This document shows, one piece after another, positions 5,949 through 13,269 of a stretch of DNA of 13,269 nt (positions within the stretch are counted from its first letter, which is position 1; every line of letters begins with the position of its first letter). Source of the DNA: DATLAN01 sp035527455 (GTDB lineage: Bacteria; Planctomycetota; Planctomycetia; Pirellulales; Thermoguttaceae). Both the position numbers and the translations under genes were made by a program. Where the stretch lies: NCBI GenBank assembly GCA_035527455.1, contig DATLAN010000249.1, forward strand, positions 1 through 13,269. Reading direction: 5' to 3'. The notes under the pieces are model-generated. The model was not told where the DNA came from. It made no database searches and saw only the letters and a list, made by a program, of their open reading frames with translations.

Positions 5949-6008
5949 CCAGTGAGACGCCGGGCGGACCTGATTCCTCTATCGGGCTTGACAATCCAAA
6001 CCGAATTC

Positions 6009-8396
6009 TTAGCGTTGACGGAGTGCCAACGGCTTAGATCCCTTTCGCAGAGCTGGGTCAAGGTCAAATCGATCAAGATTCATTACCTTGTTCCAGGCAG
6101 CCACGAAGTCACGCACGAACTTCTCCTGTGAGTCGTCAGTGGCATAGACTTCCGCGATGGCTCGAAGTTGCGAGTTCGAACCAAATACGAGATCAACGGA
6201 ACTGGCAGTCCATTTGACCTTACCCGTCTTGCGGTCCCGTCCTTCGAAAAAGTACTCGCATACGGGGGACTTCTGCCATTCCGTGCTCATGTCCAGCAGG
6301 TTCACGAAGAAGTCATTGGTCAACGTCTCAGGTCGTTTGGTGAAGACACCAAGTTGGGAGTTCCCAGAGTTGGCATTCAGGACCCGCATGCCGCCGATGA
6401 GAACGGTCATCTCCGGAGCAGTGAGCGTGAGCAGGTGCGCTCGGTCAATCAGCAACTCTTGGGCTGGTCTGTCGATCTCACGGGCGAGGAAGTTGCGGAA
6501 CCCGTCTGAGGTCGGTTCGAGCACGGCGAATGACTTCACGTCCGTCATTTCCTGCGACGCGTCGGTGCGCCCGGGCGTGAAGGGAACCTTCACGTCATGC
6601 CCTGCCTTCTTCGCAGCTTCCTCAACGCCGGCACACCCAGCCAGAACGATCAGGTCCGCCAGCGAAACCTTCTTGCCGCCAGACTGCGAGCTGTTGAATT
6701 CCTTCTGGATTTTCTCAAGAATCTGCAAGACCTTCGCCAGTTCGCCAGGATTGTTGACTTTCCAGTCTTTCTGTGGGGCGAGGCGAATGCGTGCTCCGTT
6801 AGCACCACCACGCTTGTCGGTCCCGCGGAACGTTGACGCTGATGCCCACGCGGTTGAAACCAGTTGAGAACTGGAAAGCCCCGTTGCGAGTATCTTGCCC
6901 TTGAGAGCAACGATGTCCTGATCTTCGATCAATTCATGATCGACAACAGGGACAGGGTCTTGCCACAATTGCGGTTCGGGAACCAGTGGCCCGAGGCACC
7001 GCGAGACGGACCCCATGTCGCGGTGCGTCAGTTTGTACCATGCCTTGGCGAAGGCAGTGGCGAACTCCTTCGGGTTCTCGTGGAACCGCTTCGAAATCTT
7101 TGCATAAGCCGGGTCCATCTTCAGTGCGAGGTCTGTCGTGAACATCATTGGGGCGTGAGACTTAGACGGATCGTGAGCGTCCGGCACAGTCCCCTTTGCA
7201 GACGCATCCGTAGGAGTCCACTGCCACGCACCGGCCGGACTCTTCACCAGTTTCCATTCGTAGCCAAATAAGTTATCGAAGTATCCGTTTGACCACCGTA
7301 TCGGGGTGGAAGTCCAGGCCCCTTCCAGGCCACTGGTGATCGTGTCGCCAGCATTGCCCTTTCCAAAAGTATTCTTCCAGCCAAGGCCTTGTTCATCGAG
7401 GCTGGCTCCCTCGGGTGCAGGACCGACGTACTTTTCCGGACTGGCTGCACCATGAGCTTTTCCGAGTGTGTGTCCGCCAGCAATGAGGGCAACTGTCTCC
7501 TCGTCATTCATCGCCATGCGGGCGAACGTTTCCCGAATGTCCTTGGCTGCGGCGAGCGGATCCGGCTTACTGTTCGGTCCTTCGGGGTTCACGTAGATCA
7601 AGCCCATTTGAACGGCGGCGAGAGGATTTTCGAGTTTTCTGTCACCGGTGTAACGTTTGTCGGCAAGCCACTTGCTCTCAGGCCCCCAGTAAATGTCTTC
7701 TTGCGGCTCCCAAACGTCTTCGCGACCTCCAGCGAATCCAAAGGTCTTCAACCCCATCGACTCGAGGGCGCAGTTACCGGATAAGACCATCAGGTCGGCC
7801 CATGAGATTTTCCGGCCGTACTTCTGCTTGATTGGCCAGAGCAGCCGACGAGCTTTGTCGAGGTTGGCGTTGTCGGGCCAACTGTTAAGGGGCGCAAAGC
7901 GTTGCGTGCCGTACGATGCGCCACCGCGGCCATCGGTCACGCGATAAGTACCCGCGCTGTGCCAAGCCATTCGAATGAAAAACGGCCCGTAGTGCCCGTA
8001 GTCGGCTGGCCACCAGTCCTGTGACGTCGTCATTAACGCATTGATGTCCTTCTTCACGGCATCCAGGTCGAGTTTTTTGAACTCCTCGGCGTAATTAAAA
8101 TCCTCACCCATCGGATTGCTCTTGGCCGAATTCTGATGAAGGATCTGCAAGTTCAACTGATTAGGCCACCAGTCTCTATTCGACAAGGCCCCAGCCGCCG
8201 TGTGTCTCTGGGTTACGGCCGTTCCGGTCATCACCGGGCACTTGCTATCGGCCTCAGAGTTTTCCTTAATCGGTTTTGTGGTTTGCATTTTCTGGTCTCC
8301 AGTGGGTGTGGGGCGATCCTGGGCGAACACGGACGCGGCGATACACAGCACCGGGCAGCTCGTTATTACAAGAGCGAAGAAAGTCGTTCTTGTCAT
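6009..8396 (-). CDS. katG: Exported catalase-peroxidase
   Basis: A 795-residue bifunctional haem catalase-peroxidase that breaks down hydrogen peroxide and organic peroxides. The distal site RMAWHSAGTYR gives Arg142, Trp145 and His146; proximal His309 is in AGGHTLGKAHGA. The Met-Tyr-Trp cross-link residues unique to KatG are all present: Trp145, Tyr268 (GLIYVNPEGPN) and Met294 (FARMAMNDEE). The mobile arginine is kept in SVSRCLGPLVPEPQ. Both the active N-terminal and the haem-less C-terminal domains are complete. The first 25 residues (MTRTTFFALVITSCPV... to SVFA) form a Sec signal peptide, followed by a roughly 25-residue polar linker, so this is a periplasmic KatP-like form, longer than usual cytosolic KatG. 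ATG 8396 is chosen because AGGAGA lies just upstream and the signal peptide starts there; the frame opens to 8459. It stands alone. Confidence 0.96.
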   Translation of the reverse strand: MTRTTFFALVITSCPVLCIAASVFAQDRPTPTGDQKMQTTKPIKENSEADSKCPVMTGTAVTQRHTAAGALSNRDWWPNQLNLQILHQNSAKSNPMGEDFNYAEEFKKLDLDAVKKDINALMTTSQDWWPADYGHYGPFFIRMAWHSAGTYRVTDGRGGASYGTQRFAPLNSWPDNANLDKARRLLWPIKQKYGRKISWADLMVLSGNCALESMGLKTFGFAGGREDVWEPQEDIYWGPESKWLADKRYTGDRKLENPLAAVQMGLIYVNPEGPNSKPDPLAAAKDIRETFARMAMNDEETVALIAGGHTLGKAHGAASPEKYVGPAPEGASLDEQGLGWKNTFGKGNAGDTITSGLEGAWTSTPIRWSNGYFDNLFGYEWKLVKSPAGAWQWTPTDASAKGTVPDAHDPSKSHAPMMFTTDLALKMDPAYAKISKRFHENPKEFATAFAKAWYKLTHRDMGSVSRCLGPLVPEPQLWQDPVPVVDHELIEDQDIVALKGKILATGLSSSQLVSTAWASASTFRGTDKRGGANGARIRLAPQKDWKVNNPGELAKVLQILEKIQKEFNSSQSGGKKVSLADLIVLAGCAGVEEAAKKAGHDVKVPFTPGRTDASQEMTDVKSFAVLEPTSDGFRNFLAREIDRPAQELLIDRAHLLTLTAPEMTVLIGGMRVLNANSGNSQLGVFTKRPETLTNDFFVNLLDMSTEWQKSPVCEYFFEGRDRKTGKVKWTASSVDLVFGSNSQLRAIAEVYATDDSQEKFVRDFVAAWNKVMNLDRFDLDPALRKGSKPLALRQR

Positions 8397-8409
8397 GATC
8401 TCTCCTGGA

Positions 8410-8437
8410 ATTGTGGTTGAAATTCGACGCTCACAAT
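8410..8437. promoter_or_regulatory. Inverted repeat in the katG leader
   Basis: ATTGTG (8410-8415) and CACAAT (8432-8437) are 6-bp inverted half sites, 16 nt apart, lying 14-41 nt upstream of the katG start. The place suits an operator, but it matches neither a Fur, PerR nor OxyR consensus that I know, and 6-bp half sites can arise by chance. Confidence 0.25.
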
Positions 8438-8552
8438 GTGGACCCGCCAGTCGGCACATTGAAGTATATGCAGCCTACGAACTCTTCTCTGGGCACTGCG
8501 TCCAATCTACCCCTTTGGAGTGGAATGTCACAGACTCCGGAAGAACTGAAAG

Positions 8553-8582
8553 ATTATAGATAGCCAGAGCAGTCTCGTCCAA
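8553..8582 (-). promoter_or_regulatory. Candidate katG promoter
   Basis: Read on the minus strand, TTGGAC (8582-8577) and a perfect TATAAT (8558-8553) are separated by 18 nt. Transcription would begin near 8545, giving a leader of about 150 nt before the katG ATG. A weaker TATACT lies nearer (8468-8463) without a -35 box. Confidence 0.35.
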
Positions 8583-8853
8583 TATTCCATTTTCGGAACG
8601 CCGGATTGCCGTCGATTCGTCTCTGGCGAATTGAGCCGACGCCCGCCATGTAGAATTCCCCAGTAGGGGCATACGCCAAGGCCACGACAGCGTCCGAAAA
8701 TACGGTGGTTTGTTGGTGTGTCGCACCTTGGCCATACGTTTCTTGGGAATCTGCGTTGGCCGATGTGACCTGAGCCGGCAGGCAAAATGCGTTTCGCCGC
8801 CTCGGTGGCGTCGACTTCACGTCAAACGATCGCGTTTGAGAGCACCGAATCAT
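8554..8853 (-). pseudogene. WD40-like repeat remnant
   Basis: In this 99-codon frame one segment, SDAVVALAYAPTGEFYMAG, fits the first strands of a WD40 blade (V-ALA-SP-G--LA-G), and RKWNIG a little later resembles the closing W-D region. The part before it has no signal peptide or recognisable domain, and the stop comes in mid-blade. WD40 propellers need about seven blades, so this can only be a fragment. The rest of the 507-nt gap between katG and the next broken gene shows only katG's leader and promoter candidates. Confidence 0.3.
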
Positions 8854-8903
8854 CAGCGAATGGCTCGCGACTACGGCTAAGGCCCTTGACTCGATGGTCT
8901 AGC

Positions 8904-9488
8904 CTACTTCTTCTCGCTCAGACTGATCACGTCGGGTGGGCATACCAGGAAACTGAAACCGGTTGCGCCGCCACCGTCGTTCTCCAGGCGGACCAACACT
9001 CGGTTCACGCCCCGGTTGAAACGGAAGGGCTGAACGTGTTCGTCGATCTTGTACCAACTCATGCCCTGGTCCTGCCAGATTTCTTCGCCGTTGATCCAGA
9101 CCTTGCCGCTGTCGTCGGTGCCCACGGCAACGTACATGATCGCCGGCTCATCAAAGTACAATTCGGTGTAGGCGTAGTAGGTGGACCAGTCGATCGTGAC
9201 CGGCGGGACGTTGTGGATCGACTCGCTCTGCATGAACTTCCAGCGGAGCGTGCCGTCGAGCGCTACTTTGTCGCCGCGGACTTCGATGGGATGCGCGTCG
9301 CGTTCGGCGACTGCGACGCCGCGCTGGCCATCGGCGTAGACGGCGTCGAAATCAATGCTCAACTCGGGTGGGTGGATGATCGCGAAGTCGCTACGTCCAA
9401 AGTTGTACCACGGGCCGATCATGTACCAGGTGTTGATGTAGAGCCAGCCGCGACGGGACGTGTCGCGGGAGAAGCGGCGGCCGGGCAA
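8904..9488 (-). pseudogene. C-terminal part of a broken gene: WYMIGPWYN-type domain
   Basis: About 190 codons in the frame +1 to the preceding ORF. The text begins around GRRFSRDTSRRGWLYINTWY, then MIGPWYN, and later has YYAYTELYFDEPAIMYVAVG, DDSGKVWINGEEIW and RGVNRVLVRLENDGGGATGF. This pattern (a W--IGPF-like opening, then a -DD-KVWING- core and a GVN-VL-R-EN close) is that of PA14/NPCBM-like beta domains, found in planctomycetes in proteins encoded near ExbB/ExbD genes, as I recall them. There is no ATG or ribosome-binding site near the 5' end: the frame opens at an ATT codon inside the upstream ORF. It is therefore the tail of a protein that lost its front, or the continuation of the upstream ORF after a frameshift. 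Confidence 0.7.
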
Positions 9489-10479
9489 TAAGGCCTACAC
9501 GAATGGTCAACAGCCGTTGGACGCCGATCACGACTCCGGCCACCGACAGCACGAGCAGCGGGATCATCGTCCAGCCTCCGGCCATGATCTGCTCGCCCCA
9601 GTCGATCGACACTTCCTGAGTATTGACATCCGAGTGCAGGACAACTGGCGCATCGCCGGCGGGGTTGGCCAGAGGAGAATCCGTGGTCGCCTCATCCAAA
9701 TCGCCAACGTCGATCGGCGCAGCAACCTGCGCCGGTAGGATCGGCGCCGCCGACACCCGTGCGTCCTTTCCGGATTGTTCGGCAAGTCCCAGCTCACGGT
9801 AGGACGGGGGCATCGCCTCGAAGTTGGTCAGGGCCCGGGCCAGGTAGATGCGGTCGAACGCCGCATCTCGACCTTCGACACTTATGAAGGTAACGCCCGT
9901 AAGCGTGAAGTCGCCAAAGTCTTTCCACAGGTCGCGAGTGACTTCGGTCCATTGGCTCGGCACGACCTCCGACAATCGCAGCGACTGACCTTCGACCGCG
10001 GGACCTTCGCCGGCATCGAATCGGTAGCCATACAGTTTGCCGCGCCGACGCTCGTCGTCTTCTGCAACGTTCCTGTCGATCTGCAACGCGATCTGTCCGC
10101 CGCCCCACTTCTGCCACGCGAAGGACAAGTAACGGTACTCGCCAGGCTCCGGATTCTCCCGGATACTGATCGCTAGGCCCGAAATCGAAACATTGTTGTC
10201 GCGGGTTCGCATATAGGCCCACCGATCGCCAGCGAAGCCGCCCCCGTCGCGAACGATATCCTCGGGCTCCTTGGCCTGCCACTGAGCCCCTTCCGGGAGC
10301 GCCTCATCGAAGAGTTCCAGGAGTTGACGGTCTTCTGCAGGCGGCTCACGGCTTGCCTGATCGCGCTGGGCGGCTTTGGCTTCAGCGGCGAAGCAGATGA
10401 CGAAAACGGCCGCCAGCCCCAACCAGAACTCCATCATTCGCACTAGGTCAAAGCGGGCGACACCGCTTGATATATGCAT
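9391..10479 (-). CDS. Truncated exported protein with ExbB/TolQ-like first helix
   Basis: A 362-residue ORF. Residues 1-37 are a signal peptide (core FWLGLAAVFVICFAAEAKAA). Residues about 70-218 form a beta-rich domain with GEYRYLSFAWQKWGGGQIAL, QWTEVTRDLWKDFGDFTLTG and AAFDRIYLAR, which I associate with periplasmic parts of planctomycete ExbB-like proteins. After a P- and A-rich linker, residues 299-327 (MAGGWTMIPLLVLSVAGVVI then GVQRLL) match the first helix of MotA/TolQ/ExbB proton-channel proteins. The two further channel helices are absent: past residue 330 the frame runs into R-, P- and H-rich nonsense and stops at 9391, while the next frame becomes meaningful. Start 10479 has GGAG 10 nt upstream. 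Probably a pseudogene: without the channel core it cannot energise transport. Confidence 0.65.
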   Translation of the reverse strand: MHISSGVARFDLVRMMEFWLGLAAVFVICFAAEAKAAQRDQASREPPAEDRQLLELFDEALPEGAQWQAKEPEDIVRDGGGFAGDRWAYMRTRDNNVSISGLAISIRENPEPGEYRYLSFAWQKWGGGQIALQIDRNVAEDDERRRGKLYGYRFDAGEGPAVEGQSLRLSEVVPSQWTEVTRDLWKDFGDFTLTGVTFISVEGRDAAFDRIYLARALTNFEAMPPSYRELGLAEQSGKDARVSAAPILPAQVAAPIDVGDLDEATTDSPLANPAGDAPVVLHSDVNTQEVSIDWGEQIMAGGWTMIPLLVLSVAGVVIGVQRLLTIRVGLIARPPLLPRHVPSRLALHQHLVHDRPVVQLWT

Positions 10480-10971
10480 CAATCGAGTTCTCCTTGCACT
10501 GCGTAGGCCTGAGCTAAGCGACCGCCACGAACGGCCACTATTGCTGTGTGTATTCTGGCGGAACGGACGAAATAATTCTTCTGCCAGACATCTTGGCAGC
10601 GCGAACAAGTACGCGTCCAGCTTCCTCCTTCGGTAAATCGATGGATTTGGCAGAGCCGATTGGAACAGCCGCCCATTGGTCACAGACCCTCTACCGACAA
10701 CATCTTATCCGAGCAAGGCCACCGCCGATAGACACTCTTGCCAGAGAGGTCGACAGCTGTGTTCCCACCCGGTCAGAGATTTCCGGAAGAGGTTCGATAT
10801 TTGGGGCACGCCGCCGGCCGTTTTGGCCCGAATCACCGCGGAAGGCACATTCCGAGAAAACGTATGGGGATTCTGACACACAGAACCTCGCTTTTATTCC
10901 CCCCATTAGAGTCCGCGTGAGCCCCGGCGTTCAGTCCGAGATTCCGGTCCTTTTCTGACGAGTCTCACGCG
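10480..10971. other. 492-nt gap without a convincing gene
   Basis: The open frames here are R- and P-rich and lack ribosome-binding sites and family motifs. One clear small hairpin is present: CTGCCA (10581-10586) and TGGCAG (10594-10599) with a 7-nt loop, not followed by a T run. The stretch would contain the promoter of the truncated ExbB-like gene (minus strand), but no box pair stands out. Its length in an otherwise dense genome fits gene decay. Confidence 0.5.
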
Positions 10972-11409
10972 TCACGGGTTTTCGGAACGCTCTTGGTCAA
11001 AAGGCGGGCGCACGAGACCGCTCGGGTCGATGTGTCCGACGCGCAACAGGGCCTCCTCGCCATCCACGTCAACTCGCCAACCCTCCGCTTCCCGACCTGG
11101 CTCCCCGACATCGGCGTAATGCATTCGACGATGACAGGTGGCGCACAGGACTACGAGGTATTCCGGCCCGAGGCATTCCGGTGGCGGATTCTCGGAGACA
11201 TGAAACAGGCGGTGGGCCTCGCAGTATCGGTGTCCGTTCCGCATCACGAAGCCAGCGTATTCGCAGAGATGGCAACTGGTCCCACGGGTCTGCTTTACGT
11301 ATCGCGTGATGGGGCTGGGGCGCTCATACGACTTCAGGATCTGCTGAAGCCATTCGAGAGTCGCCGGAGTCACTTCTGCGTCAGCAACAGTCCCGCCTGC
11401 AGCAAGCAA
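10972..11409 (-). CDS. HNH-motif protein with uncertain 5' end
   Basis: About 145 residues. SCHLCEYAGF, then YCEAHRLFHVSE, then LVVLCATCHRRMHYADV form a CxxC-EAH-LCxxCH--MH arrangement, the HNH (McrA/HNH endonuclease-like) zinc-finger core that cuts DNA in a metal-dependent way. The core is complete, so DNA cleavage or binding is plausible, but no partner is visible. The start is unclear: TTG 11409 has no ribosome-binding site. The good site (GAGAGGGG) and ATG sit at 11442-11440, directly after the fucosidase stop, but that frame stops after seven codons, while the HNH frame continues upstream as AISIAVSLLAAGGTVADA. A small indel near the start would explain this. It lies 36 nt downstream of the fucosidase gene. 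Confidence 0.65.
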   Translation of the reverse strand: MLAAGGTVADAEVTPATLEWLQQILKSYERPSPITRYVKQTRGTSCHLCEYAGFVMRNGHRYCEAHRLFHVSENPPPECLGPEYLVVLCATCHRRMHYADVGEPGREAEGWRVDVDGEEALLRVGHIDPSGLVRPPFDQERSENP

Positions 11410-11445
11410 CGATACGGCTATACTAATCGCAATGTCAGCATGTGT

Positions 11446-12990
11446 TTACCCCTCTCTGTGGTGTTCGCGCTGTACAGGAGTCGAATTCGACGGTTTTCGA
11501 ATTCGCTTGCGAACTTCCTTGAGCACATTAATGGCATTGGGATCCACCGTGCCATCCTGATAGATACCGAGGTTGATCGTCACCGCGCCGCCGTTGGCCT
11601 TGCACTGGCCAATGTAATCCCCCAACTGTTGGGCCGTGAACCGAGGTCTCGGCATTTCAACCCTCTGCTGCACCCAATAAGGCTCCATGATTAGCAGGGC
11701 GTGGTAGCGCAATCCCGCGCCGGGGCCGTGCTCTTGGGTAGTGCCCTTGAGCGGCAACCCGACGGGGCTGGCGGTTTCCCCAGCCCAATACTCCTGCCAT
11801 TCGGAGACGTTCGGGTAGATCCAGGAGTTCAGCGCAACGATGCGATTCGGGTTCCCCGCTTTGCAGGTCTTAAAAAACTCGCGGAAGGAGAAGCCAGGGT
11901 ATTTCTCTTTGGCTTGATAGCAGCAGTCGAACCAGTAGCCGGCTACCTTTTCCTGGTAGTGCTCGCCGAACTCCGTCACGACCTCGGTCATGGTCCGGGT
12001 GAACTCCTCTTCGCCGGACCTCGGGTATCCGGCGAGACTGGCCACGTTCAAGTAGCACATCAGCTTGATGCCTTTGGCGTTGAGCGCATCGGCCATCTCG
12101 GCAATCAGGTCGCGCCGAGTTGTCTTGCCGGGGTGGTATTTCTCCCAGGCTTTGATCGGTCCCGGACAATAGGACTCGGCGTGGCCGATCGTGAGAAACA
12201 CGTAGCCCGCTCCCGTCTCTTCCACCATGTCCGCAAAGCGTTTGACGTCAAAGTCGTCAACGGCCTGGGCATACGGCTTGTGGGTTCCGTCCTTGCCGAT
12301 GCTCTGGGAGGTCCAATGGAACATCAGCCCGTAACCGGCTTTGACCAGCCAGTCCGTGCTGGCCCGCGCACGCTGCGCCTCCTGTCGATCCGCCTCGATG
12401 GCCGCCTTGGCGGCGACGGGAATCAGCTCCAAGCTGCGAAAATCGAGCACATCCATGGCTTTCGGCGCGTCCGGGATGCTGAGCGCGATCGACTGGGCTC
12501 CCGCCTCGAGGTGGAGCCGGTCCTTGATCGGCGTCATTTCATACGACTTGTCTCCGAAGACCCCCTTGGTCTTCGCCATCGTGTACCTGACCGTGCTGTT
12601 ACCACTGTTGACCTGCAACTGCTGTCCAACGGCGCCGGGCTCCGCGGCGTGGTTGAGGGCGACCTCGTAGTCTCCCGCCCGGTCGACTTGGACCTTCCAG
12701 GTCATCTGTCCGCTGCCCGTCCAATGGAAGCAGTCCCCGGCTTGCCTCCTGAGGCAATCGTCCATGGAGGCCGCTCCGCCGCCGTACAGGGATATGGGGG
12801 CGTTCCCCTTGACCGGCATCGCTGTCGGCGCCGCTTTGACAGCTCCCAGAGTGGTGACGATGACAGCGACCAGTCCGAGAAGGGCTGCTCCTTTTAGAAT
12901 TCCCGCGGCCGCGTCTCTCGGCCATACACCTCTGCGCGCTGCCGTCGCCGCCAACGCCAACCGCCGTACGATTTGTTGCTTGGTTGTCAT
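11446..12990 (-). CDS. Exported alpha-L-fucosidase-like protein (GH29 type)
   Basis: A 514-residue protein. Residues about 34-54 (KGAALLGLVAVIVTTLGAVK) are a signal peptide or anchor after an unusually long basic N-region. Residues 60-195 form a beta-rich carbohydrate-binding-like domain (HWTGSGQMTWKVQVDRAGDY, ending in LDFRSLELIPV). From about 215 comes a GH29-type TIM barrel: GYGLMFHWTSQS (219-230), GYVFLTIGHAESYCPG (262-277), AKGIKLMCYLNVA (305-317) and AGYWFDCCYQ (350-359), where Asp355 stands where the GH29 nucleophile is expected. The enzyme would release L-fucose from polysaccharides outside the cytoplasm. The usual HHDGF motif is altered to GHAES, so a divergent subfamily or another specificity is possible. 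ATG 12990 has AAGGA 7 nt upstream; the in-frame start at 13026 lacks one. Confidence 0.82.
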   Translation of the reverse strand: MTTKQQIVRRLALAATAARRGVWPRDAAAGILKGAALLGLVAVIVTTLGAVKAAPTAMPVKGNAPISLYGGGAASMDDCLRRQAGDCFHWTGSGQMTWKVQVDRAGDYEVALNHAAEPGAVGQQLQVNSGNSTVRYTMAKTKGVFGDKSYEMTPIKDRLHLEAGAQSIALSIPDAPKAMDVLDFRSLELIPVAAKAAIEADRQEAQRARASTDWLVKAGYGLMFHWTSQSIGKDGTHKPYAQAVDDFDVKRFADMVEETGAGYVFLTIGHAESYCPGPIKAWEKYHPGKTTRRDLIAEMADALNAKGIKLMCYLNVASLAGYPRSGEEEFTRTMTEVVTEFGEHYQEKVAGYWFDCCYQAKEKYPGFSFREFFKTCKAGNPNRIVALNSWIYPNVSEWQEYWAGETASPVGLPLKGTTQEHGPGAGLRYHALLIMEPYWVQQRVEMPRPRFTAQQLGDYIGQCKANGGAVTINLGIYQDGTVDPNAINVLKEVRKRIRKPSNSTPVQREHHREG

Positions 12991-13179
12991 TCTGCGATCC
13001 TTTCTGAGTCTGAGTCTAACCAGCACCGATGGTAACGATCAGCCGGGCGACTTGTCCCGGTACCGCCTTCAACGGGTAGTTGTATCGCGCCCGTTACAAT
13101 TCTTGTTGCCAGTGTTTCTCCGGTCGTTGCTGCTCTTGCCGGACCTTGGCTTCCGCTTGCGCTTGATGTCAAGCAAGTA

Positions 13180-13269
13180 TCAACGGGCATTCTTGATGAC
13201 GAAATCCACGACCGGCTTCGGGTCTTTCGGCGAAAGCGGAAAATGCCCTTCGCCCGCCCTGACGATAAC
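13180..13269 (-). CDS. C-terminal fragment, probable alpha/beta-hydrolase (partial)
   Basis: The frame is open from the window edge to TGA at 13182-13180, giving 29 residues: VIVRAGEGHFPLSPKDPKPV then VDFVIKNAR. The GEGHFPLS stretch close to a C-terminus resembles the catalytic-histidine region of alpha/beta-hydrolases such as esterases or dienelactone-hydrolase-like enzymes, followed by the last helix. That family call is a guess from a short fragment; that it is coding is more secure. It lies upstream of the fucosidase on the same strand, 190 nt away, and may be in the same unit. Confidence 0.5.
   Translation of the reverse strand, partial: VIVRAGEGHFPLSPKDPKPVVDFVIKNAR

Noticed and set aside
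5988..5993. TTGACA on the + strand just before the end of katG
   Set aside because: No -10 box lies at 16-18 nt and there is no + strand gene downstream; katG reads the other way.
5266..5993. Possible terminal inverted repeats of an IS (GGATT...AAGCCCG at 5266 and, inverted, near 5970-5993)
   Set aside because: Alignment needs a 5-base gap and only short blocks match; not convincing as IS ends.
1644..11456. The same 14-mer TGTTTACCCCTCTC at 1644-1657 and 11443-11456, both covering a ribosome-binding site and start region
   Set aside because: In 13 kb, counting both strands, one 14-base match is expected by chance about half the time, and purine-rich ribosome-binding sites raise the odds.
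11701..12897. 398-codon + strand ORF over the fucosidase gene
   Set aside because: Antisense shadow of the GH29-type gene; no family motifs, R- and G-rich.
13071..13095. AACGGG/CCCGTT stem as a terminator after the partial hydrolase
   Set aside because: 6-bp stem, 13-nt loop and no T run on the correct strand.

Overview
The window looks like a piece of a Planctomycetota genome, perhaps Gemmatales- or Pirellulales-like. This is inferred from gene families and cannot be proven from the sequence alone. The clues are tandem L7/L12-type C-terminal repeats fused to a membrane helix, short CPIC proteins of a kind I associate with Gemmata relatives, a large periplasmic domain fused to an ExbB/TolQ-type first helix, and exported glycoside hydrolases. 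No rRNA, tRNA or CRISPR array was seen.

Region 1-5220 is dense, with tight and overlapping genes. On the + strand lie a CxxxCxxC mini-protein, a DNA-binding-like protein with a coiled coil, and an L7/L12-repeat membrane protein. They converge on a compressed minus-strand operon (3003 to 1282) of an HD-domain phosphohydrolase, an SGNH hydrolase, one or two hidden micro-ORFs and an unknown 120-residue protein. Back on the + strand are an exported GH53 endo-galactanase, a YycJ/WalJ-type metallo-beta-lactamase-fold nuclease, and a second copy of the CxxxCxxC mini-protein that ends in a hairpin terminator.

Region 5220-6008 is a degraded mobile-element zone. It holds the last 20 codons of an IS30/rve-type transposase, cut by an 83-bp near-perfect palindrome, an unrecognised minus ORF, and a short HTH-like remnant.

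Region 6009-8396 (minus) is an intact catalase-peroxidase, katG, with an export signal. Upstream are a candidate promoter and a WD40-like remnant. Region 8904-10479 (minus) is a broken gene. Its N-terminal part (signal peptide, beta-rich domain, one ExbB-like helix) switches frame into the C-terminal part of a different kind of protein, which looks like a collapsed ExbB/TolQ biopolymer-transport cluster.

Region 10972-12990 (minus) holds a GH29-type alpha-L-fucosidase-like protein followed by a small HNH protein whose 5' end looks damaged. The window ends in the C-terminal 29 codons of a probable alpha/beta-hydrolase. Together the intact genes suggest a heterotroph that exports enzymes for galactan- and fucose-containing polysaccharides and protects its envelope from peroxide. 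The second half of the window shows repeated gene decay and insertion.
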